Positions 8,341 through 14,828 of a DNA stretch of 18,871 bases are shown piece by piece. The translations under genes and the position numbers were made by a program. Positions within the stretch are counted from its first letter, which is position 1, and each line of letters begins with the position of its first letter. This stretch comes from Caldifarciminota bacterium (GTDB lineage: Bacteria; Hydrothermota; Hydrothermia; LBFQ01; DSFT01): assembly GCA_015494735.1 (NCBI GenBank), contig WGAQ01000170.1, positions 1-18,871 of the forward strand, written 5' to 3'. The notes beneath the pieces were generated by a model. The model had not been told where the DNA came from, made no database searches, and saw nothing but the letters and a program-made list of their open reading frames with translations.

Positions 8341-8346
8341 ATTTTA
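8341..8346 (-). promoter_or_regulatory. Predicted -10 box (TAAAAT), leftward GT-flippase operon
   Basis: The minus strand reads TTTTAAAATTTT, with 10 bases between the TAAAAT hexamer and the GTG at 8330. It lies about 20 bases from the oppositely oriented box at 8364-8371, so the two divergent promoters would overlap and could compete for polymerase. Confidence 0.45.
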
Positions 8347-8363
8347 AAACACATGGCCCGTGC

Positions 8364-8371
8364 TATAAAAT
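8364..8371 (+). promoter_or_regulatory. Predicted -10 box (TATAAAAT), wzy-like gene
   Basis: TATAAAATT lies 10 bases before the ATG at 8382. It holds two overlapping hexamers, TATAAA and TAAAAT. Either would start transcription within a few bases of the start codon. No -35 box is evident. Confidence 0.45.
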
Positions 8372-8381
8372 TGGCCGGGAT

Positions 8382-9755
8382 ATGGCCCTTTTCCTCCTCC
8401 TGATTCTGATATTCGCTTTGCTTATGGCCTCATTCCTCATGGTCAGTCCCATCATCTTGCTCCTGACGCTTCCCGTGGTGGCCCTTATTCTAATTCTACT
8501 CTTTCCCCGGCGGCTCATCACCACGGACATCACCATGATGGTTCTAATCCTGATGATAACTTCCAAGCCCATAGTGGACATGTTCTGGGACACGTATCTG
8601 GGTGGATTCAAGTTGCTCCACTACTATTCATTCCTCATGTATGTGTATGCGCTCTTCGTTCTGATTCTGAGGAGGATACGCCTTTCCGATTTCAGGTTCT
8701 ATCATCTGGTCATAATAACGGGCGTGTACTATGGGGTCCTTGCGGTTCTGTATATGATGGCGAAGGGAAATATCCTGTCCTCCATCGAATACTTCCTCAG
8801 GACCACCTACGGCGTTCCCTTCTTCTTCGTCATGGGCTCTTATCTGTACGAGAAGAGAAATCTGAAGAGGTTCCTGCTCCTTACCGTAATAATGCTGATT
8901 CCTGTCGCCCTGATGGGGATTTACTTCCTCTTTACCCGCTCTCCGGAGGGATTCCAGATTACCGGCTCTGTGGAAAAGTTCTGGAGGCTCAGGGGAGTGT
9001 ATCACGATGCGTCCGTCTTCGGATTGAAGATGGTTCCCCTGCTGGTGGCCTCCTGGTATCTGGCCTCGAGGGGCATGAGGTGGATGTACGTCTTCACCGT
9101 GGTATCCGCCCTCCTGATTTTCTACACCTACACCAGGGCCCTGTGGATTTACCTCTCCATTCTTCTGGTCCTGTGGTCTGTGTATCGCAGGAATTACTGG
9201 ATTCTGCTGGCATTCGCCGTATTCGTCTTCCTGAGATGGGACTTCATAATGGAGAGATTCACCTATGCCGGAATAACCCTGGAGAGCCCCTATGGATTCG
9301 GTGGCAGGGTCATAAGGTGGCAGTATGGTATGGAGATGTTCCAGAATGCTCCCCTGTTCTCCAGGATGTTCGGCCTGTTCGTATCGGGTATCACCATTCC
9401 CGGGGGGTACATCCACAACCTGTACCTCCAGTGGTTACTGGATGGAGGACTGGTGGGCTTTGCAATCAACGGCATCATATTTTCCGTATTTCTGTTGAAT
9501 GTCGTGGGGCTTGTGAGGGGGGGAGATGACAGGGCCCTTCTTCCCCTTTCGTATCTCCTCTTCCTCCTCATCACCGGATTCGCAGCCAGTTATATGAATG
9601 TTCCCAACGTCCAGGTTTACCTGTGGTCCTTTCTGGGTATGGTCTTCTATTCCCCTTTAAAATTAGCCCATGGCTCAAAGGGATTTGAAGCGGGCAATAG
9701 CCACGGATTGCGGCAGCACCACCACGAAAGCCATCCTCATAGAAAAGAGGGATGA
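8382..9755 (+). CDS. O-antigen polymerase/ligase-like membrane protein (Wzy/WaaL type)
   Basis: A 457-residue protein with roughly eleven to twelve membrane segments. The N-terminus is MALFLLLILIFALLMASFLM. A large loop at about residues 305-345 ends in the family signature GYIHNLYLQWLLDGGLVG, whose His-Asn pair and glycine turn mark the O-antigen ligase/polymerase domain. These enzymes act on the outer face of the inner membrane, joining lipid-linked repeat units or ligating the polymer to an acceptor. The frame extends upstream to 8133, but that stretch lies inside the divergent gene. The last 28 residues come from an 86-base overlap with the next gene and are unlike the rest, being hydrophilic and His-rich. 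Polymerase versus ligase cannot be decided, but a flippase nearby favours polymerase. Confidence 0.85.
   Translation: MALFLLLILIFALLMASFLMVSPIILLLTLPVVALILILLFPRRLITTDITMMVLILMITSKPIVDMFWDTYLGGFKLLHYYSFLMYVYALFVLILRRIRLSDFRFYHLVIITGVYYGVLAVLYMMAKGNILSSIEYFLRTTYGVPFFFVMGSYLYEKRNLKRFLLLTVIMLIPVALMGIYFLFTRSPEGFQITGSVEKFWRLRGVYHDASVFGLKMVPLLVASWYLASRGMRWMYVFTVVSALLIFYTYTRALWIYLSILLVLWSVYRRNYWILLAFAVFVFLRWDFIMERFTYAGITLESPYGFGGRVIRWQYGMEMFQNAPLFSRMFGLFVSGITIPGGYIHNLYLQWLLDGGLVGFAINGIIFSVFLLNVVGLVRGGDDRALLPLSYLLFLLITGFAASYMNVPNVQVYLWSFLGMVFYSPLKLAHGSKGFEAGNSHGLRQHHHESHPHRKEG
9658..9663 (+). promoter_or_regulatory. Predicted -10 box (TAAAAT), GlmL-family gene
   Basis: CTTTAAAATTAGCCC is followed directly by the ATG at 9670. 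Six bases separate TAAAAT from the start, so transcription would begin on the A of the ATG. The box lies inside the last part of the wzy-like gene. Confidence 0.5.
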
Positions 9756-11517
9756 GGGTTACCGTCTTATTTCCAGGGGTGAGGCCCCCACAACGGTAGA
9801 AAAGCCTTTCGAGGATGTCACAATCGGTGTCAGGAATGCCGTTCACGAGCTGGAAGAAATAACGGGAAAGAAATTCCTGGATGAGAATGGCAACTTCATA
9901 AAGCCCTATAAGAGCGACAGGGAAGGGGTAGATGCCTACGTTTCCACCTCTTCCGCCGGCGGTGGATTGCAGATGCTGGTGATGGGGGTCGTGAAGGAGA
10001 TGACGGCGGAGAGTGCAGCCCGTGCAGCCCTGGGAGCCGGTGCCATAGTTATGGAGACCATCGCCATAAACGATGGCAGGCTGGATCACGAGAGAATAGA
10101 ACTTATAAGGCGCCTGAGGCCTGATATGATACTCCTCGCCGGTGGAACGGAAGGGGGGACCATAAAACATGTGGTTCATCTGGCCCAGCTCATAGTGGCT
10201 GCTGACCCCAGGCCCAGATTCGGAGCCACCTACAAGATGCCCGTCATCTATGCGGGCAACTCTGCGGCGAGGGAGGAAATAAAGAAGATTTTAGGCGACA
10301 GAGTGGCCCTTTACATAGTGGATAATATCAGGCCCACTTTAGAGACGGAGAACCTCGGGCCTGCCAGGGAGAAGATTCACGACCTCTTCCTGGAGCACGT
10401 TATGCAGCAGGCTCCCGGATACTCCAAACTCATGCAGATGGTGGATGCCCCGATAATGCCGACCCCCGGAGCTGTCGGAATGCTCATAGAGAAGGTGGCC
10501 CGTGAGAACGATATGGAGGTCCTGGGTGTGGACATCGGAGGGGCCACCACCGACGTATTCTCGGTCTTCAGGAATTCGGAAGGAGAACTGGTCTTCAATC
10601 GTACGGTTTCCGCCAATCTGGGCATGAGCTATTCCATATCCAACGTCATGGTGGAGGCGGGGATAGATAACATCCTCAGGTGGGTTCCCTTCCACATAGA
10701 CGAGACGGAACTCCGGAACAGAATCAAGAACAAGATGATTCGACCCACCACCATACCCATGACCCTGGAGGACCTGATAGTGGAGCAGGCGATAGCCAGG
10801 GAAGCTCTGAGACTGGCTCTGGAGCACCACAAGATGTTCGCCACTGAACTCAAGGGGGTGCAGGCGGCCAGCGATATATCCAGGGCCCTTCAGCAGCAAC
10901 TGGAGAGAACTCTGGTCGATATGATGGATCTCGACCTGGTCATAGGCTCCGGTGGTGTCCTGTCCCATGCCCCGAGGAGGGCGCAGGCCTTCCTGATGAT
11001 GCTGGATGCCTTCCAGCCGGAGGGAATCACTGAAATTGCCGTGGATAGCATATTCATGATGCCCCACCTCGGCGTTCTTTCCACCATAAACGAGCAGGCC
11101 GCATTCGAGGTCTTCGACAGGGATTGTCTCATCAGGCTCGGGACGGCCATAGCCCCCAGGGGTATTGCCAGGGAGGGGAAGCCTGTTCTTAAGGCCAGGA
11201 TCACCTTCCCCGATGGCACCACGAAGGACTACACCTTCCGATTCGGTGAAATCGTGCGCTTCGACCTGGGGGTCGGGGAGAAGGCCCGTCTGGAGTTGCA
11301 GCCCATGGGGGGAATGGATGTGGGAGAGGGTCCCAACAAGCGGATGGAGGTTGAGGTCAGCGGTGGCGTTGTCGGTCTCGTCTTCGATTTGAGGGGCAGG
11401 CCCATACAGATTATCCCGGAGAAGAGGGTGGAGCAACTCTTCAGGTGGATAGAGGCAATGGAAGCCTATGATACAGAACGCCTTGAGGAGATAATAAGCA
11501 CTTTCAAGGCGGCATAG
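9670..11517 (+). CDS. GlmL/MutL-family ASKHA ATPase
   Basis: A 615-residue protein of the family named after glutamate mutase accessory protein GlmL. It carries the actin/Hsp70-type nucleotide fold: phosphate-1 loop ATDCGSTTTKAILIE at residues 11-25, a glycine-rich AGGTEGGTIKH stretch, phosphate-2 loop GVDIGGATTDVFSVF near 287-301, and adenosine motif VIGSGGVLSHAP near 422-433. From about residue 495 there is a mostly beta C-terminal extension. In clostridia GlmL is thought to protect or reactivate a B12-dependent mutase, but no mutase or B12 gene lies here. The start is fixed by the phosphate-1 loop 11 residues in. It overlaps the wzy-like gene by 86 bases and precedes murB by 37. Family assignment is firm; substrate and role in this organism are unknown. 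Confidence 0.85.
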   Translation: MAQRDLKRAIATDCGSTTTKAILIEKRDEGYRLISRGEAPTTVEKPFEDVTIGVRNAVHELEEITGKKFLDENGNFIKPYKSDREGVDAYVSTSSAGGGLQMLVMGVVKEMTAESAARAALGAGAIVMETIAINDGRLDHERIELIRRLRPDMILLAGGTEGGTIKHVVHLAQLIVAADPRPRFGATYKMPVIYAGNSAAREEIKKILGDRVALYIVDNIRPTLETENLGPAREKIHDLFLEHVMQQAPGYSKLMQMVDAPIMPTPGAVGMLIEKVARENDMEVLGVDIGGATTDVFSVFRNSEGELVFNRTVSANLGMSYSISNVMVEAGIDNILRWVPFHIDETELRNRIKNKMIRPTTIPMTLEDLIVEQAIAREALRLALEHHKMFATELKGVQAASDISRALQQQLERTLVDMMDLDLVIGSGGVLSHAPRRAQAFLMMLDAFQPEGITEIAVDSIFMMPHLGVLSTINEQAAFEVFDRDCLIRLGTAIAPRGIAREGKPVLKARITFPDGTTKDYTFRFGEIVRFDLGVGEKARLELQPMGGMDVGEGPNKRMEVEVSGGVVGLVFDLRGRPIQIIPEKRVEQLFRWIEAMEAYDTERLEEIISTFKAA

Positions 11518-11541
11518 GCATTTGGGAAGGGGTAAAACCTT

Positions 11542-11547
11542 TAAAAT
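11542..11547 (+). promoter_or_regulatory. Predicted -10 box (TAAAAT), murB-ftsA
   Basis: CCTTTAAAATTTTTTAA leads into the ATG at 11555, with 7 bases between TAAAAT and the start, predicting a leaderless murB transcript. The 37-base gap after the GlmL-family gene holds nothing else recognisable and no terminator. Confidence 0.5.
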
Positions 11548-11554
11548 TTTTTAA

Positions 11555-12427
11555 ATGCCCTCTACTGTTGCCGGTATCCTTTACGATGAGCCGTTGCGCA
11601 ATCATACGACCATAAAGATAGGTGGGCCAGCCCGCTATTTCGCCAGACCATCCACCCTCGAGGAGTTGAAAGGGGCCCTCTCTTTCGCCAGGGACAGGGG
11701 GATTCCCATATACGTGATTTCAGGGGGCTCTGACATAGTATTTCCGGATAGGGGTTTCGACGGTCTCGTAATCAGGATGGACCGTCTGAGGGGTGTGGAG
11801 AGGGTGGAGGATGACCTGGTCGTGGCCCATGCCGGTGAGAGCATACCCTCCCTTGCAGTCCTGACGGAGCAGTGGGGGCTGTCCGGATTCGAATACCTCT
11901 TCGGAGTTCCCGGAAGGATCGGGGGAGCGGTGGCAAAGAATGCGGGTGCTTACGGACTCGAGGTGGCCGATATCCTCGAATACGTGGAGCTGGTCACGTG
12001 GGAGGGGGAACTGGTGAGGATGGGGCCCCGGGACATCGCCATAAGATACAGGGAATCGGATGTCCTTAAGTACGGGGTCGTATATCGTGCCTGGTTCCGG
12101 CTGAGGAAGGAATCCCCCGGGGTCATAAGGAGGAGGAGGGAGGAGTTTTCCAGCAGGCGCATGAAGACGCAGCCCTACGGTGTTGCCACTGCTGGATGCA
12201 TGTTCAAGAATCCCGAGGGTCATTCGGCGGGAAAACTGCTCGATATGGCGGGGATGAAGGGGGAGAGGAAGGGGGATGTGATGGTTTCGGAGAAGCACGC
12301 CAACTTCTTCATAAATCTCGGGGAGGGCAGGAGCGAGGATGTGCTCTACCTGGTGGAACTGGCAAAGAAGAGGGTTTATGAGGAATTTGGAATCGTGCTG
12401 GAAGAGGAGGTGATAATTCTGAGATGA
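11555..12427 (+). CDS. murB: UDP-N-acetylenolpyruvoylglucosamine reductase
   Basis: A 290-residue flavoenzyme that reduces UDP-GlcNAc-enolpyruvate to UDP-N-acetylmuramate in peptidoglycan synthesis, in the cytoplasm. The FAD domain shows NHTTIKIGGPARYF at 16-29, then ISGGSDIVFP, then FGVPGRIGGAVAKNAGAYG. The substrate domain has the YRES motif, AGCMFKNPEGHSAGKLLDMA with catalytic-position residue C215, and the late acidic segment LEEEVIIL. The proton-donor position, serine in E. coli MurB, is cysteine here. The predicted transcript is leaderless. The 3' end overlaps ftsA by 4 bases. The presence of murB shows that this bacterium makes peptidoglycan. Confidence 0.95.
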   Translation: MPSTVAGILYDEPLRNHTTIKIGGPARYFARPSTLEELKGALSFARDRGIPIYVISGGSDIVFPDRGFDGLVIRMDRLRGVERVEDDLVVAHAGESIPSLAVLTEQWGLSGFEYLFGVPGRIGGAVAKNAGAYGLEVADILEYVELVTWEGELVRMGPRDIAIRYRESDVLKYGVVYRAWFRLRKESPGVIRRRREEFSSRRMKTQPYGVATAGCMFKNPEGHSAGKLLDMAGMKGERKGDVMVSEKHANFFINLGEGRSEDVLYLVELAKKRVYEEFGIVLEEEVIILR

Positions 12428-13665
12428 AGGATTATGTGATAGCAATAGACGTTGGCTCCGGTTTTGTGAAGGCTGCCATAGGCAGGAGAAGTCCATCCGG
12501 AATCGAGATGATTTCCGTGGTGGAGGAGAGGGCTGTCGGAATAGAGAGGGGTCTCATAACCGATGGTCCCCAGGCGGCGGAGACGATACGGCGGGTAATC
12601 CATAAACTCTACGAGAGCAGTGCTGTGGATAAATTCGAATACCTGAACGTAATCGCAGCCATATCCGGAAAATCCATATTCACCTCCAGCAACGTGGAGG
12701 GGATGATATCCCTGCGGGACAACAGGCCCATAGATGAGAAGGATGTGAGCAAGGTCATAGAGCAGGCGAAGACGATGGCCAACATACCCAACGACCACGA
12801 AATCGTATACGTTCATCCCCATGTCTTCATCGTGGATAAGCCGGAGACGGGAACCGTGAGGAATCCCATAGGGATGTATGGGAAGAGCCTGAAGGTCAAG
12901 GCCTACATCATAAGCGTGGATGCCGGTGTCCTCAGGAATTTTCGCTCCGTCTTCCATGCGGCCGAGGTGGGGGATGTGGATTTCTACTTCAGTCCCATAG
13001 TGGAGAGCTATGGGGTTCTGGATGATGAGGACCGCTCGGAGGGAGCCATCCTGATGGATATAGGGCGGGACCTCTTTTACATTTCCATCTGGAACAGGGG
13101 TTCCATATACTACACCCAGGTGGAGGAGAAGGGTCTTTCTCAACTGCTCCTGAGGGATTTGATGACGAAGTTCAATCTCACGAGGGAACTGGCCGAAGAC
13201 CTTCTCATGAAGTCCCGCATATTGACGGAGGAGGACTACTTCAACATAGACGATATGGTGGAGGTCCTGGACAGGAGGCGGGGACTGGTCCACAGGATAC
13301 CCCTGAAGACTGTTTCTGCAATCATATCCAGCAATATGGAGAAGTTCTTCGCCTCCGTGAAGTCCAACATGGACCAGATAGATGTTTATTCAAAACTGGA
13401 CAGACCCCAGATATACCTTACGGGGGGAGGTGCCCTGATAGAGAACATAGATGCGGTGGCGGAGAACGTGTTCAACATGGGGGTTACGGTGGGGTTGCCC
13501 AACGTGGAGACCCTGGACGATACCTACAACAATCCCAGATATGGTGTGCTGTCCGGACTCATAAGGTACTATTTCGAGGCCCCAAATGCTGCCTCCAAGG
13601 AGGGTTCCAGAAGCGGTGGAGGGATGTTCAAATCCATAGTGGAGAAACTGAAGGAACTGTTTTAA
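12424..13665 (+). CDS. ftsA: Cell division protein FtsA
   Basis: A 413-residue actin-like protein that anchors FtsZ filaments to the membrane. Visible parts: phosphate-1 loop AIDVGSGFVKAAIG at residues 7-20; the FtsA-specific 1C domain, including PIDEKDVSKVIEQAK and NPIGMYGKSLKVKA at about 102-160; adenosine motif YLTGGGALIENID at 331-343; and a C-terminal amphipathic helix GGMFKSIVEKLKELF that should bind the membrane. The phosphate-2 loop is unusual, MDIGRDLFYIS at 211-221 where most relatives have DxGxGT. The start overlaps the murB stop. A purine run GAGGAGGTGAT lies upstream but is spaced about 13 bases from the ATG. ftsZ follows after 44 bases. Confidence 0.93.
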   Translation: MKDYVIAIDVGSGFVKAAIGRRSPSGIEMISVVEERAVGIERGLITDGPQAAETIRRVIHKLYESSAVDKFEYLNVIAAISGKSIFTSSNVEGMISLRDNRPIDEKDVSKVIEQAKTMANIPNDHEIVYVHPHVFIVDKPETGTVRNPIGMYGKSLKVKAYIISVDAGVLRNFRSVFHAAEVGDVDFYFSPIVESYGVLDDEDRSEGAILMDIGRDLFYISIWNRGSIYYTQVEEKGLSQLLLRDLMTKFNLTRELAEDLLMKSRILTEEDYFNIDDMVEVLDRRRGLVHRIPLKTVSAIISSNMEKFFASVKSNMDQIDVYSKLDRPQIYLTGGGALIENIDAVAENVFNMGVTVGLPNVETLDDTYNNPRYGVLSGLIRYYFEAPNAASKEGSRSGGGMFKSIVEKLKELF

Positions 13666-13676
13666 ATCCGGACCCT

Positions 13677-13682
13677 TAAAAT
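13677..13682 (+). promoter_or_regulatory. Predicted -10 box (TAAAAT), ftsZ
   Basis: CCCTTAAAATTAG lies in the ftsA-ftsZ gap. Here the box is 27 bases before the ATG, which leaves room for a leader of about 20 bases containing a Shine-Dalgarno site, unlike the other boxes in the window. Confidence 0.5.
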
Positions 13683-13694
13683 TAGAGGAATATC

Positions 13695-13702
13695 AAAGGA
13701 GG
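13695..13702 (+). promoter_or_regulatory. Strong Shine-Dalgarno site for ftsZ
   Basis: AAAGGAGG lies 7 bases upstream of the ATG at 13710. It is the best Shine-Dalgarno match in the window and fits a highly translated gene. Confidence 0.75.
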
Positions 13703-13709
13703 TTTTACG

Positions 13710-14828
13710 ATGGATTTGCCGGAGATCGAATATGTGGAAAATGAATGGGTAAACGATGCAAAAATAATGGTGATGGGAGTGGGTGGAGGCGGTACCAATG
13801 CGCTGAACTACATGATAAGGAAAGGCATATCCGGAGTGATAACTGTGGCTGCCAATACCGATTCGCAGCATCTGGAGCAGAGTGCGGCAGATATAAAACT
13901 CCACCTCGGAAAGACCGTATCCCGGGGACATGGTGCCGGAGCCAATCCGGAGAAGGGAAGGAAAGCAGCCGAGGAGTCCATAGATGAGATAAAGGAGTTG
14001 CTCACGGGGGTGGATATACTGATACTCTCTGCCGGAATGGGAGGTGGAACCGGAACCGGGGCCACGCCTGTGATAGCAGGAATTGCCAAGGAAATGGGAA
14101 TACTGACCATAGCCATCGTGACCAAGCCCTTCAAGGCGGAGGGACCCGCCAAGGCGAGAAAGGCCAGCAAGGGGATAGAGGAGCTGAGGAACAAGGTGGA
14201 TTCCCTCATCGTCATCGCCAACGATAAACTCCTGAAGGAGAAGAATAACAGGAGGGTGGGGATAACGCAGATGTTCTCCCTTGCCGACGATATACTCTAC
14301 AAGACCGTAAAGGCTTTCGTGGACATCATAAGGAAACCCGGATATATCAACGTGGACCTCGAAGATGTGAGGGCGGTCCTTCAGGAGAGCGGGCAGGCCA
14401 TAATCGGAGAGGGTGTGGGGCGTGGAGAGCACAGGGCTGAAGAGGCCGTGAGGAAGGCCATAAACAATCCCCTGCTCGACCTGGAGAGCGGTCGCTCTGT
14501 GGTTCGCGGTGCCAGGAGAATACTGGTTAACATAGAGACCAGCGACAGCGATGAGTACGAACTTACCGGCGATGAACTGGACCTCATAATGAACAGGATT
14601 ATGCAGGAGGTGGCGGGCGGTGGTGCCACAATCCATGAGCCGGAGATGATTATAGGTATCTCCAAGAGCGATGAACTGGAGGATGAGGTGAGGATAATCG
14701 TCATAGCCTCCGGAATGTCCGACAGGAAGAAGTATTCGAGGATATCCAGGAAGGACGTCAGCAGGATACCTCAGGGCAAACCCATAATCGGGAGGGAAGA
14801 CGAGGAAGACAGGGAATGGCAGGCCTGA
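13710..14828 (+). CDS. ftsZ: Cell division GTPase FtsZ
   Basis: A 372-residue tubulin-like GTPase that forms the division ring at midcell. Signatures: GVGGGGTNALNYM at 23-35, NTDSQHL near 49-55, the tubulin signature GMGGGTGTGATP at 109-120, and the T7 loop NVDLEDV at 214-220, which keeps the acidic residues needed for GTP hydrolysis. The tail is short. After the last core strand (IIVIASGM) only about 40 residues follow, and they end in an acidic stretch, GREDEEDREWQA. I cannot see the usual conserved C-terminal peptide (roughly DIPxFLR) that binds FtsA. The gene has its own predicted promoter and a strong Shine-Dalgarno, and overlaps hisS by 13 bases. Confidence 0.96.
   Translation: MDLPEIEYVENEWVNDAKIMVMGVGGGGTNALNYMIRKGISGVITVAANTDSQHLEQSAADIKLHLGKTVSRGHGAGANPEKGRKAAEESIDEIKELLTGVDILILSAGMGGGTGTGATPVIAGIAKEMGILTIAIVTKPFKAEGPAKARKASKGIEELRNKVDSLIVIANDKLLKEKNNRRVGITQMFSLADDILYKTVKAFVDIIRKPGYINVDLEDVRAVLQESGQAIIGEGVGRGEHRAEEAVRKAINNPLLDLESGRSVVRGARRILVNIETSDSDEYELTGDELDLIMNRIMQEVAGGGATIHEPEMIIGISKSDELEDEVRIIVIASGMSDRKKYSRISRKDVSRIPQGKPIIGREDEEDREWQA

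Noticed and set aside
8133..8381. Upstream extension of the wzy-like gene
   Set aside because: It lies inside the divergent glycosyltransferase gene and is hydrophilic; the hydrophobic N-terminus and the -10-like box both support the ATG at 8382.
9658..9663. Reading the TAAAATT boxes as archaeal TATA boxes
   Set aside because: Archaeal TATA boxes lie about 25-30 bases before the transcript start, which would place starts inside the coding regions. The genes (murB, ftsA, bacterial HisRS, ispE) are bacterial.
10339..11436. Leftward open frame of 365 codons opposite the GlmL-family gene
   Set aside because: Composition is shadow-like (His, Gly, Leu and Gln rich, no motifs), and the plus-strand frame carries all ASKHA motifs.
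12376..13293. Leftward open frame of 305 codons opposite ftsA
   Set aside because: Mirror frame of a confidently recognised FtsA, with no motifs of its own and His/Tyr/Gly-rich shadow composition.
13662..14636. Leftward open frame of 324 codons opposite ftsZ
   Set aside because: Shadow of the ftsZ frame; it would span the ftsZ promoter and Shine-Dalgarno, and shows no domain.
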